Of a stretch of DNA of 64,000 nt, positions 35,319-44,348 are shown piece after piece. The position numbers were made by a program, and so were the translations under genes. The stretch lies in assembly GCA_017447165.1 (NCBI GenBank), contig JAFSOD010000004.1:367267-431266 (forward strand). Reading direction: 5' to 3'. This DNA is from Bacilli bacterium (GTDB taxonomy: Bacteria; Bacillota_I; Bacilli_A; RFN20; CAG-826). The notes beneath the pieces were generated by a model. The model was given only the letters and a program-made list of their open reading frames with translations, did not search any database and was not told the origin of the DNA. The stretch's first letter is position 1, and each line of letters opens with the position of its first letter.

Positions 35319-35376
35319 TAAATTACTATAGTATTAATGGGTAAATAATTTTATTATTATTTTTGGAGCTAATTAT

Positions 35377-36327
35377 ATGTACGCGATTGGTATTGATATT
35401 GGTGGCACTTCCATTAAAGGTGCAGTTGTTGACGACGCTGGTAAAGTCTTAACTAGATTCGCTATGGATGTTTCTAAAGAAGCAGATGGTGAAGCAGAAG
35501 TTAATAGATTTTGCGATGTAATGAATAAATCATTAAACGACTATGATAAATCAATTAAATTAGAAGGTATTGGTATTGGCATGCCTGGTATCTTAGATAT
35601 GGATAAAGGAATAGTGGTTACTTCTCCTAATCTTCCTAAATGGAACGGCTTACCTATCTCTAAATTAATCTCTAAAAGAATGAATTTACCTGTTTATATC
35701 AATAATGACGCGAATGTTGCTACATTAGGTGAAGCTAGATTTGGGAGCGGCAAAGAATACTCTAATTTAATTATGCTTACTTTAGGCACTGGTGTTGGGG
35801 GCGGCATTGTTATTAACAATCATCTTTATGATGGTCACTTACATATGGGTGCAGAACTCGGACACATGGTCATTAGAGTGAATGGCGAACCTTGTGGTTG
35901 TGGAAGAAGAGGCTGTTTTGAAGCTTATGCCTCCGCGACTGGTTTAATTAGAATGACCAAAAAAGAAATGGATAAATGTCCAGACTCTTTAATGCATGAA
36001 GTGGCAAAAGAAAATGGTAAGGTCAACGCAAAAGTGGTCTTTGAAGCTTCTAGAAGAGGGGACAAGGCCGCTATTAGAGTAATGAAAAGATATGTCAGAT
36101 ATTTAGGAGAAGGAATTCTTAATTACTGTAATATCTTTAGACCAGAAGTCGTGGTTCTTTCTGGTGGAGTGGCTAATGAAGGCGACTACTTATTAGACCA
36201 AGTTAGAAGATTTATGAAGAACCATAATTACGGCATGAAAGGATCACCAATAGTGGAATTAAAAGTCGCGATGTTAGGCTACGATTCTGGAAAAATAGGC
36301 GCGGCCTGCTTGGTTTTTGACAAATAA
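35377..36327 (+). CDS. glcK: ROK-family glucokinase
   Basis: 316 aa. ATP-binding start GIDIGGTSIKGAVVD, catalytic-region NDANVATLGEARFGSG, glycine-rich LTLGTGVGGGIV, and the ROK zinc motif in H...CGCGRRGCFE (C-x-C-x4-C). It phosphorylates glucose for glycolysis. The ribosome binding site TTGGAG lies 10 nt before the ATG. Followed after 2 bp by a membrane protein. Confidence 0.92.
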   Translation: MYAIGIDIGGTSIKGAVVDDAGKVLTRFAMDVSKEADGEAEVNRFCDVMNKSLNDYDKSIKLEGIGIGMPGILDMDKGIVVTSPNLPKWNGLPISKLISKRMNLPVYINNDANVATLGEARFGSGKEYSNLIMLTLGTGVGGGIVINNHLYDGHLHMGAELGHMVIRVNGEPCGCGRRGCFEAYASATGLIRMTKKEMDKCPDSLMHEVAKENGKVNAKVVFEASRRGDKAAIRVMKRYVRYLGEGILNYCNIFRPEVVVLSGGVANEGDYLLDQVRRFMKNHNYGMKGSPIVELKVAMLGYDSGKIGAACLVFDK

Positions 36328-36329
36328 TT

Positions 36330-36875
36330 ATGTTTACAATGAGAAATTATTACATTTTTAGATTAGTGGTGTTTACCGCTTTATCAGTAGTGATTGGTGT
36401 CTTTGCTCATGACATTATTCCTTATCTACACCTCTTAGTTGGTGGAGCGATGCTAATCTATGGTTTTGAAGGAATTTTATTTACTTTCATGAGAATCAAA
36501 TTAGGGTTCTATAAAGACTATCAATTCTATCTTGGCAACGTCGAACTCTTACTTGGCATCATCATGATGGCGTTAGTGAGAGAATTTAATACAATCTGTA
36601 TTATGTGGGGTACTTGGACAATCGTTAGAGAATCTTATGAACTATATGAAACCAGTCATAAGTTCTTACATAAGTTCCCAGCAGTCTTATCTTTAGGCTT
36701 ATCCATCACTGAAATCGTCTTCTCAATATTACTTATCTTATATAGCAGTCACCATCACGCTTTAACCCATATTTATTTATTAATCCCAGAATTAGTGATT
36801 AACGCGATTTCTCCAATGCTATTTGATTTTTATAGAAAACGAAAAACCAAAAAAGAAATAGAGCAATCTAAATAA
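36330..36875 (+). CDS. Small membrane protein, HdeD-like
   Basis: 181 aa with about six hydrophobic segments and a basic tail (FYRKRKTKKEIEQ). The spacing of segments and the GAMLIYGFEGILF repeat are like the HdeD/DUF308 family, but no diagnostic motif is seen. The start may be the ATG at 36330 or the second ATG at 36339. It lies 2 bp after glucokinase and ends at a terminator. Confidence 0.6.
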   Translation: MFTMRNYYIFRLVVFTALSVVIGVFAHDIIPYLHLLVGGAMLIYGFEGILFTFMRIKLGFYKDYQFYLGNVELLLGIIMMALVREFNTICIMWGTWTIVRESYELYETSHKFLHKFPAVLSLGLSITEIVFSILLILYSSHHHALTHIYLLIPELVINAISPMLFDFYRKRKTKKEIEQSK

Positions 36876-36879
36876 ATAC

Positions 36880-36905
36880 TAGGGGTAAAGGTCCCCTACT
36901 TTTTT
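36880..36905 (+). terminator. Intrinsic terminator
   Basis: TAGGGG (36880-36885) pairs with CCCCTA (36893-36898), then a T-rich tract. Confidence 0.82.
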
Positions 36906-36974
36906 ATAAATATAAAATATGTTTTTAATTTTTTGATAAATGCTATAATAATTGACGCGAAAGGAGAATTATAC

Positions 36975-37508
36975 ATGAATAAAAAATTAGTTGCTATTTG
37001 TGAAGGCGTCTTATTAATCACCATTGGTGTTTTAGTTGCTATTTTTGGCGGCAAAGAAGTTATGGATATCGTGTTCGGTGTCTTATTCATCGTTGGTGGT
37101 GCCTCTTTATTAACATTAGCTTGCATGACCACAATCAAGACAAAAGTTTTACCATTAGGTATTACCTTTGGTGCTATTGCTTCCTTATTCTTCGGAATTT
37201 GCTTAGTTGCAAAGAATCTTGGTGGTGCATCTGTTGTACCAGTTTTCTATTATGGAATGTTTGCCGCTGTCGGTTTAGGTGCTGCCTTATTCTTAAAAGG
37301 CCTCCACATCATGATTGTTAGAAAACTCGTTTTCACTGGTTTAGGTCAAATGGTTATCGGTGCTGGTATTACTACCATTGCTGTCTTATTCTTATTTGGA
37401 CCAGAAGGATTCAAAGATGTTTTCTGGATCGTCCTCGGTATCTTAATTGCCGTCGGTGGTCTTTACACCTGTGTTATGGGATTCTTAGCAAAAGAAGAAG
37501 CAAAATAA
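36975..37508 (+). CDS. HdeD/DUF308-like membrane protein
   Basis: 177 aa, six hydrophobic segments, glycine-rich, with two similar halves (GVLLITIGVLVAIFGG / GQMVIGAGITTIAVLF), typical of HdeD-like proteins that arose by repeat of a two-helix unit. The ATG at 36975 is chosen because AAGGAG lies 9 nt upstream; the longer in-frame start overlaps the -10 TATAAT (36944-36949). HdeD is linked to acid tolerance in enterobacteria; here the role is unknown. It stands alone and ends at a terminator. Confidence 0.72.
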   Translation: MNKKLVAICEGVLLITIGVLVAIFGGKEVMDIVFGVLFIVGGASLLTLACMTTIKTKVLPLGITFGAIASLFFGICLVAKNLGGASVVPVFYYGMFAAVGLGAALFLKGLHIMIVRKLVFTGLGQMVIGAGITTIAVLFLFGPEGFKDVFWIVLGILIAVGGLYTCVMGFLAKEEAK

Positions 37509-37530
37509 TTATTCTTTATAATAATGAACT

Positions 37531-37565
37531 GCTCTTAACGATTAATCCGTTAAGGGCTTTTCTTT
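37531..37565 (+). terminator. Intrinsic terminator
   Basis: GCTCTTAACG (37531-37540) pairs with CGTTAAGGGC (37548-37557, one G-T), then TTTTCTTTTT. Confidence 0.87.
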
Positions 37566-37596
37566 TTATTGAAAATAACTTAATATATATCTCACC

Positions 37597-37672
37597 GGGT
37601 TCATAGCTCAGTTGGGAGAGCGCCTCGTTCGCAACGAGGAGGTCGGGGGTTCGAATCCCCTTGAATCCACCA
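37597..37672 (+). tRNA. tRNA-Ala (anticodon CGC)
   Basis: 76 nt with encoded CCA. Acceptor GGGTTCA/TGAATCC has a G3-U70 pair, the alanine identity element. D stem GCTC/GAGC, anticodon stem CCTCG/CGAGG with loop TTCGCAA (anticodon CGC, codon GCG), T arm GGGGG-TTCGAAT-CCCCT, discriminator A. Confidence 0.97.
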
Positions 37673-38006
37673 ATAGTAACTACGTTCACCTTTTCCTACC
37701 CCGCATTGTCCAGGTATGAATGGGTGTTGACTTGTCCAGTAGAGAGCCTTGTAAATGCAGGGCTTTTTCCTTTCCCAATATCTATATTGAATTGGCCGGG
37801 ATTAATCCTTCCCTGTATCTATTCGTGAGGATAGAGCATACCGGTCTAGCTAGGATAAGAAAAGGTTGACATAGTTAATAGAATATATTCCTTGTCGTAG
37901 TCCAAGGTTGTTTTTCCTCAGTTGGACAAGTCTTATCCAAGTAAAAGCTAGATGATAAATATAAAGCATTATCGATATATGGCAGCCTAGACTCTGTTTT
38001 AAATAT
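37673..38006. other. Gene-free stretch with nested inverted repeats after the tRNA
   Basis: Several long-range complementarities are present. An 18-nt arm at about 37679-37696 pairs imperfectly (15 of 18) with about 37859-37876. GACTTGTCCA near 37729 is a perfect complement of TGGACAAGTC near 37923. GGATAAGA near 37854 pairs with TCTTATCC near 37930. Some of these exclude each other. A tRNA-distal terminator lies within. It could be an unrecognised RNA, a decayed mobile element end, or remains of the 5' part of the adjoining pseudogene. Confidence 0.4.
37746..37768 (+). terminator. Terminator downstream of tRNA-Ala
   Basis: GCCTTG (37746-37751) pairs with CAGGGC (37758-37763, one G-T) and TTTTT follows. 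Confidence 0.6.
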
Positions 38007-38207
38007 GACGGTTTATATAACCACACCCCTTATTTCCCTAGCGGATATAAAAATCAAATTATTGAAGGTGGGAATCACGCGAATTTTGGGTATTATGGAA
38101 AACAATTAGGCGATAATGACGCGACTATTACTAGAGAAGAACAAACAAATATAACTATTTCTGCTGTTGTTGATTTTATTAAAATAAAGTCTTTTTTCTT
38201 GATGTAA
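38007..38207 (+). pseudogene. C-terminal relic of an alpha/beta-hydrolase (family 5 type)
   Basis: In one frame the DNA reads DGLYNHTPYFPSGYKNQ, then IIEGGNHANFGYYGKQLGDN, and then DATITREEQTNITISAVVDFI before TAA at 38205-38207. The GGNHANFG.YG.Q.GD block carries the catalytic His typical of the C-terminal end of alpha/beta-hydrolase family 5 enzymes. Upstream the frame is closed by stops and the nucleophile elbow is missing, so only the last ~65 codons remain. No start codon or ribosome binding site fits. Confidence 0.75.
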
Positions 38208-38262
38208 TCATAATAAATACATAAAAGTGTAAAAACGCACCATTTTATTCATCTATATATGT

Positions 38263-38291
38263 TTGTCTTGCATATATATGCATGGTATGAT
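38263..38291 (+). promoter_or_regulatory. Promoter with 14-bp palindrome before the BspA-like gene
   Basis: TTGTCT (38263-38268), 17-bp spacer, TATGAT (38286-38291); the ATG at 38298 is 6 nt downstream, with no Shine-Dalgarno. The spacer holds a perfect palindrome TGCATATATATGCA (38269-38282), a possible operator. Confidence 0.6.
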
Positions 38292-38297
38292 TTTTTT

Positions 38298-41200
38298 ATG
38301 AAACATCGCATTTTTTTAATCTCGTTAGCCACATTTGGCTTACTTTTTTCGTCATGTTCTAATTCACTTCCTACAGGCTCATCAACTAGAGCAGATGACC
38401 CAGTAGAAATAGTGGATAACACAGTGACTCATGAATATAGTGAAGATTGGTCTTATGACAATTACAATCACTGGCATGAGGCTACCGATGGCTCTCACTC
38501 TATTAGTGATAAGGAGGGTCATAAATATCCTAAGGATTGGGTTATTGATTTTGATAGTACCGATTCTACATTAGGTAAAAAGCACCTTACTTGTGAAGTA
38601 TGTGGTTATACGACTTATGAAACAATCGATTTAAAACCTCATGTTCACACTTATTCTGATGAATATGTTGCAGACGCTGAATATCACTGGCATATGCCTA
38701 CTTGTGGACATCAGGATAGTGTTAATAAAGTTAGACACAACTTCATTCCCACAATTGTTGATGAAGCAAACTTTGAACATGGTGGACAAGTTAAAGAAGT
38801 ATGCGATGTTTGTGGTTACGCCGTTTATCACTTAACTGAGTTAAATCTCCATAATTATTCAGAAGCGTGGAGTAAAGATGAACACGGTCATTATCATCAA
38901 TGTTTAGATGAAGGCTATGAATCATTAAAGATTAACTACACCGCTCATGATTATAGCGAGCCTGAAATTATTAAACCTGCCACGGATAGTGAAGACGGGT
39001 TACAAGAAATGATTTGTAAGATTTGTGGTTATGCAAAGCAAGACAGTATTCCTGCCACTGAACATTTACACACTTATTCTAGTGAATATAGCCATAATGA
39101 AAATTATCACTGGCGTCAAGCTACTTGTGAACATAATTTAAAAGTCGATTATTGGCATCATAGATTTGGTAAAGAAGAAGTACTCTCTACTCCTACTTAT
39201 GAGTCTATAGGACTGGCTAGAAAAACTTGTACTGAGTGTGGCTATGTTAAAAACATAGAATTGCCTAAACTCTCATATCATTTCTCTGATATTTGGAGTA
39301 AAAATGAAACTCACCATTTCCACAGATGTATCAATGAAGGCCATGAAGACATAATAATTGATGAAGAACTCCATGATTTTACAGAGTGGACAATTAATAA
39401 AGTGGCCTCTTGTTCTTATGAAGGACATCAATATCGATTCTGTAAAGTATGTCACTACTATGAAGAACAAAATCTTCCACTTACTGACCATATTTATGAT
39501 TTAAGTTCGTGGAAATATGATAAAAACTATCACTGGCATGGAACGAAATGCGGCCATGATGTAGTTATTGATAAAGAAGAACACGAATTAACTTCTGAAG
39601 TCACACTAGAACCAACATTTGAGCGCAATGGGAAGCGCCATTATCAATGTGAAACCTGTGATTATAATTACGATGAATCTATTCCAAAATTAGAACACCA
39701 TTATTCAGATGAATGGTCTTATATAGATCAATCAGGACATTTCCATTACTGTACCGATCCTGGTTATGAGACTTATCACGATGCGACTAAGCCACATAAT
39801 TACGATGAGTTTACTATTGTTCCAAAGACTCAGTATGAAGATGGCTACAAATACGCAACTTGTACTGTTTGTGGTTATTACTATGAAGAAGTGACTGAGG
39901 AAAGTGATGCGACTAAATCACTTAAATATTTGACCTTCACAATTTATGAAGATAGTGAAGGCAAAACCGCCTCTGTTAATGGCTGTAATATTAGCTTAAT
40001 GAAGACTGATAATGTCCACAGCATTACCATTCCTAAAATATATAATGGTTATCCTGTAACCAAAATTGAACCTAGCGCGTTCCTTAATGTAGATATATTG
40101 CTTGATATTGTTATCCCTGACACTATTATCAATATCGGCTCTAGAGCGTTCTCTGGTTGTAGTGGATTAAATAATGTAGTGGTTCCTGATAGCGTGACAT
40201 ATATTGGTGAAGCTGCTTTTGAAAACTGTACTAGTTTAACAAGCTTAACTGTTCCGTTTATTGGCGTTACTGAAATTAATTATAACTATTTAAGAGCGAT
40301 TTTCTATAAGCCTTCTACTGCTGGCTCTCCTTTATATGTTGAGAATTTACGTGAACTCACTGTTACAAAGCAGACTACCGTTCCAAAATATGGACTTGCT
40401 TATATCACTAATTTAGTAAGTGTAACCTTTACAAAAGGATTAACTTCTATTAGTGAATATGGATTCTATTCCTGTACCTCTTTAGAAGATATTAGCTTTG
40501 CTAAAGATGTGACATATATTGGTGAGTATGCGTTCTATAAGTGTTCATCTATTAAGTCGCTTAATTTAGAAAGTAGTAATTTCTCTATTGGTGAAAACGC
40601 CTTTAATTTATGTGAGGGTTTAAATGAAATTAAGTGGCCAAATTGCACTAGTGGCCAAATTGGGGCAAATGCTTTCCGCTCTTGTGAAGGACTTAAAGCA
40701 ATTAGTATCTCTAGCGGAATTAACTCTATTGGTAAACAAGCTTTTGCGCTTTGCTCTAATATTTTAAGTATTGTCTTTGAAGGAGACCTAGGGGCTCTAG
40801 GAGATAATGTATTTAGTTCTTGTAATGGATTATCTTCCATTACCTTCTTAGGAGAGATTGATACAGCGACATTTATTGACACTGGTATTAGTGTCTTTAG
40901 TGCATCTTCTACTTCTATTAAGACTATCTCTTTGGTGTCTACTGGAAGTAGTCCATCAATCTTCACTCTATTTAGAACATCCACCAGTGAAACTGGTCAT
41001 TTCCCAAGTTCATTAGAAAAAGTTATCTATCTTAATTCTGATCCAAATATTCCTGCTGGAGAATTTATGGGCTTTACTGTTCCAGTTGAGTTCTCACAAG
41101 AATTAGGCTCAATTGGAGATTTCGCTTTTGCTAGTAGCACTATCTTCTCAACTTATACTGCTTCTGGCTCATCTATAGATATTGGGGCGTATGCTTTCTA

Positions 41201-42296
41201 TAACTGCGCTAACTTAACTGAAGCTAATCTCAACGTTCGCTCTATTGGAGAATATGCGTTCTGCCGATCAGGATTAAAAACCGTGAGCATTAACTGTGAA
41301 GAAATTAAGGCCTATACATTCGCATATTGCACTAATTTAACCACTGTTGTTATTGATGCGAACGTTAAAAATATTGATGCTGATGCGTTTGTTGGTTGTA
41401 CAAAATTAACCAATATTATTCTTAATAGTAGCTATTTATCCTTAGATGGTGGAGTGGTCTATAACAATAATAGAACCGAACTTGTCACCGTCTTACCAAC
41501 TTGTAAATCTAGCGCCTATATCGATCCTAGAGTAGAGTCTATTAGAGACGGCTTTATTAAACAAAAAGATAGCGTTACTGCCTACCAAGTAGACACTGAT
41601 TGTAATAACTTTAAATCAGCAAATGGATGTATTCTCTCTAAAGATGGCTCTAAGTTAATTAAGTCTCCTGGAGGAGCGAGTGCAACTAGCCTTTCTTTAA
41701 GTGGAGTCACTGAAATTGGCGAATACGCTTTATATAAATCTAACTACACTAGCTTTGCTATTACTGATAGCACGGTTAATGAAGTTGGTGCTTATGCTTT
41801 CTATGAAAGCAGTGCTTTAACGTCTATTTCCTTTGCATCTGCGATTACTGTAATTAATGAATATACATTCTGTGATTGTACTGCTTTATTAACAGTTCCA
41901 GATTTTAACGATGTTGAAGAAGTTAAAGAAGCTGGTTTCCGTTCTTGCTCAAAGATAGCAACTATCGTCATTGATAATTTAAAAGTCGCCGGAGATTATT
42001 CTTTCTATATGACGAAAGCTGATCCTAACACGATCATTTCTCATATTAAAACTATCGGTTATAGTGCCTTCTATAGCATTTATTATACAAATATTACTAC
42101 AATTACCATTCCAGCCTCTGTGACATTACTTGGTTACGCTATTTTCTATTTTAATAATACAAGTATTACTTATCGCTACGCTGGTACTAGTAATAAGCTT
42201 TTAAGCATTGAACGTATTACTCCACCTAGTAACCACAAAATAATAGAAGTAACTATTCTTAATTACCTAGGTTTTGAAGTTAGTATTGATATGTAA
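38298..42296 (+). CDS. Giant lipoprotein: Cys/His repeats followed by BspA-like leucine-rich repeats
   Basis: 1332 aa. Signal peptide MKHRIFLISLATFGLLFSSC ends at a lipobox-like FSSC. Residues ~50-550 hold about eight copies of a ~70-aa unit with HWH or HFH...C/G-H...H...T...G....C..CGY, which looks like a zinc-binding ribbon. Residues ~560-1320 are BspA-type LRRs (IGSRAFSGCSGLNNVVVPDSVTYIGEAAF...). BspA-type LRRs serve in adhesion or binding on the cell surface. Start chosen at MKHRIF, 13 codons inside the longest frame, from signal peptide and promoter. The second repeat-lipoprotein follows after 13 bp. Confidence 0.85.
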   Translation: MKHRIFLISLATFGLLFSSCSNSLPTGSSTRADDPVEIVDNTVTHEYSEDWSYDNYNHWHEATDGSHSISDKEGHKYPKDWVIDFDSTDSTLGKKHLTCEVCGYTTYETIDLKPHVHTYSDEYVADAEYHWHMPTCGHQDSVNKVRHNFIPTIVDEANFEHGGQVKEVCDVCGYAVYHLTELNLHNYSEAWSKDEHGHYHQCLDEGYESLKINYTAHDYSEPEIIKPATDSEDGLQEMICKICGYAKQDSIPATEHLHTYSSEYSHNENYHWRQATCEHNLKVDYWHHRFGKEEVLSTPTYESIGLARKTCTECGYVKNIELPKLSYHFSDIWSKNETHHFHRCINEGHEDIIIDEELHDFTEWTINKVASCSYEGHQYRFCKVCHYYEEQNLPLTDHIYDLSSWKYDKNYHWHGTKCGHDVVIDKEEHELTSEVTLEPTFERNGKRHYQCETCDYNYDESIPKLEHHYSDEWSYIDQSGHFHYCTDPGYETYHDATKPHNYDEFTIVPKTQYEDGYKYATCTVCGYYYEEVTEESDATKSLKYLTFTIYEDSEGKTASVNGCNISLMKTDNVHSITIPKIYNGYPVTKIEPSAFLNVDILLDIVIPDTIINIGSRAFSGCSGLNNVVVPDSVTYIGEAAFENCTSLTSLTVPFIGVTEINYNYLRAIFYKPSTAGSPLYVENLRELTVTKQTTVPKYGLAYITNLVSVTFTKGLTSISEYGFYSCTSLEDISFAKDVTYIGEYAFYKCSSIKSLNLESSNFSIGENAFNLCEGLNEIKWPNCTSGQIGANAFRSCEGLKAISISSGINSIGKQAFALCSNILSIVFEGDLGALGDNVFSSCNGLSSITFLGEIDTATFIDTGISVFSASSTSIKTISLVSTGSSPSIFTLFRTSTSETGHFPSSLEKVIYLNSDPNIPAGEFMGFTVPVEFSQELGSIGDFAFASSTIFSTYTASGSSIDIGAYAFYNCANLTEANLNVRSIGEYAFCRSGLKTVSINCEEIKAYTFAYCTNLTTVVIDANVKNIDADAFVGCTKLTNIILNSSYLSLDGGVVYNNNRTELVTVLPTCKSSAYIDPRVESIRDGFIKQKDSVTAYQVDTDCNNFKSANGCILSKDGSKLIKSPGGASATSLSLSGVTEIGEYALYKSNYTSFAITDSTVNEVGAYAFYESSALTSISFASAITVINEYTFCDCTALLTVPDFNDVEEVKEAGFRSCSKIATIVIDNLKVAGDYSFYMTKADPNTIISHIKTIGYSAFYSIYYTNITTITIPASVTLLGYAIFYFNNTSITYRYAGTSNKLLSIERITPPSNHKIIEVTILNYLGFEVSIDM

Positions 42297-42309
42297 GGAG
42301 GAAACAAAT

Positions 42310-44259
42310 ATGAAAACTAGCAAACTATTATTATCATTTTCTATCTTTGCTTCCTTAGTGCTAGCGGGTTGTTCTAATAACACTCCTGAACATGTCCATA
42401 CTGAAGCATATACCGAAGAATCTATTAGAATTGGGGCTACTTGTGAACAAGATGGCTTAAAAGATATCTATTCTTATTGTGCATGTGGTAAACACTTTAA
42501 AACCACTAAAGAGACAATCCCTGCTTATGGGCATAATTATGTGGCTTATGATTCTCATAACCAAGAAGCAACTTGTTCCCATAGCGGTATTGCCGATTCA
42601 ATGATTTGCACATATTGCCAAAACATTATTTATGATTATGTCGATCCAACTCCACATCACTATCTAGCTGAAACCAGTATTATTAATCGCGTTGAGGCAA
42701 CCTGCACAATAGCAGGTGGATACGATATTGTCCAATACTGCGAGCACTGTGAACATCCAGAAGTCGTTGAACACGTCACTATTGATCCACTAGGTCATGA
42801 TATGGTTCACTCTAGCGAGATTGAAGTGGAGTGTGGAGATATTCACGGGCACGTTGAAGGTGAAGTTTGTTCTAGATGTGGACTTGCTACATATTTATAT
42901 AACGGCTTTGGTGAACATAACTTAGTGTTCTCTAGAGAAACCATCTCTATTTCTCCTAGCTGTACTAGTACAGGATTGAAAAATATCTATGGCGTTTGTA
43001 CGCACTGCGGAAAAGAGTTCTTAATGGGTTCAGAATTAATTCCTGCAACAGGACATCACTTTGATTGGCATGAACGCGTAGAACCAACATGTAGTCAAAA
43101 CGGATCTACTGAATACTACTATTGTAGTTATTGTGGCTATTCCACTGGGAAAGAGGTTTTACCTCGACATGGACATAATCTTGGGGATCCAGTTTACGAT
43201 TTTGATTCAACTTATAATTACGTTTATGAGGACTATTACTGTAAAGAATGTGGCCTATTAATTAATCATTATGAACATATGTACGGCTCTGGCGGGGTAA
43301 GTATTTCTAAGGGGATTATTGAAGCCTGTACATATTCAAAAGTGGCATTAACTGTCGGTTCAAGTGATGTAATAGCGAAATCCACAAATGAAGATGTCGC
43401 GGTTTATATTGATGGATATGTCTACACGAAAAACTCTGGAACTTGCTTAATAGTATTTAGCGCTCCTGATAAAGCAGATAATTACTTAAAAGTAATAGTT
43501 AATAAACCGTACTTCTCATTTAATATGGATAATCTATATGTCACTAACACTTCAACCATTAGTGTTTCTACTAACTTAGACTGTGAATTCTTATTTATCT
43601 CTGGTAATGAGGATATTGCTTCAGTCAATGGCTTGGTGGTAACTGGCGTTAATGAAGGCACTGTCGGAATTACCGGATATGCGGTAGGAACAGACTTATC
43701 TTATTATCTAAATGCTAATGTTTTTGCAAATAGCATTAATGTGAAAGCTTATAGTGTAGTTTGTTTTACTGACTCCACATTAGATTTAAAAGAATACTTC
43801 ACAAGTACTTCTCCTGATAAATTTACTTATACAAGCAGCAATACGTCTGTCGCGACTATTAGTGAAGGTGGCATTATCAGTGGACTTAAAAATGGCACTA
43901 CCAATATCACTATTAATAGTCAAAAATGTGGATCTGCGACTATTTCGGTTACTGTTAGAGAAAAAGTTGCTAATTATATTACTGTGACTAGTAGTAATAT
44001 TCGCTCCTATTTTGATTTCGAATCGATATTTACTAGTACTTATTACCGTATCACTATGACTCTTAAGAGTGGCTATGAAGTTTACACTGCCGTTTCTGTA
44101 GAGTGTCACTTAACTTCTGGAGTAACTAGTTGGGGCAACACCTATTTAAGAGTGGAACCAGGTAGTAGAACTGATTACGCATACGATAATCGATATGATT
44201 ATTCAGGAGACTATTTCACTATTGGTTCAGTAAGTGGAACACTAGTTTATTATTCATAA
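42310..44259 (+). CDS. Lipoprotein with Cys/His repeats and bacterial Ig-like (Big-2) domains
   Basis: 649 aa. Signal peptide MKTSKLLLSFSIFASLVLAGC (lipobox LAGC). Residues ~30-340 carry about six to seven units with CxxC(G/Q/E) and spaced His (CACGKHF, CTYCQN, CSRCGL, CTHCGKEF, CSYCGYS, CKECGLL), related to those of the upstream gene. Then two Big-2-like modules follow (NEDIASVNGLVVTGVNEGTVGITGYA and NTSVATISEGGIISGLKNGTTNITI). Ribosome binding site TAAGGAGG is strong. Probably exported with the preceding protein. Confidence 0.82.
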   Translation: MKTSKLLLSFSIFASLVLAGCSNNTPEHVHTEAYTEESIRIGATCEQDGLKDIYSYCACGKHFKTTKETIPAYGHNYVAYDSHNQEATCSHSGIADSMICTYCQNIIYDYVDPTPHHYLAETSIINRVEATCTIAGGYDIVQYCEHCEHPEVVEHVTIDPLGHDMVHSSEIEVECGDIHGHVEGEVCSRCGLATYLYNGFGEHNLVFSRETISISPSCTSTGLKNIYGVCTHCGKEFLMGSELIPATGHHFDWHERVEPTCSQNGSTEYYYCSYCGYSTGKEVLPRHGHNLGDPVYDFDSTYNYVYEDYYCKECGLLINHYEHMYGSGGVSISKGIIEACTYSKVALTVGSSDVIAKSTNEDVAVYIDGYVYTKNSGTCLIVFSAPDKADNYLKVIVNKPYFSFNMDNLYVTNTSTISVSTNLDCEFLFISGNEDIASVNGLVVTGVNEGTVGITGYAVGTDLSYYLNANVFANSINVKAYSVVCFTDSTLDLKEYFTSTSPDKFTYTSSNTSVATISEGGIISGLKNGTTNITINSQKCGSATISVTVREKVANYITVTSSNIRSYFDFESIFTSTYYRITMTLKSGYEVYTAVSVECHLTSGVTSWGNTYLRVEPGSRTDYAYDNRYDYSGDYFTIGSVSGTLVYYS

Positions 44260-44274
44260 TTATTTATTTGAAGG

Positions 44275-44298
44275 GCTCTGATAAAATCGGGGCTTTTT
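44275..44298 (+). terminator. Intrinsic terminator after the lipoprotein pair
   Basis: GCTCTGAT (44275-44282) pairs with ATCGGGGC (44286-44293, with G-T pairs) around AAA; TTTTT follows. Confidence 0.72.
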
Positions 44299-44348
44299 AT
44301 TTCTATAAATATTGCATAAAATAATTTAGGAAAAAGGAGAAATATATT

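Noticed and set aside
38007-38207. Functional short ORF
   Set aside because: It lacks a start with ribosome binding site and is only the C-terminal piece of a much longer family, so it is called a pseudogene.
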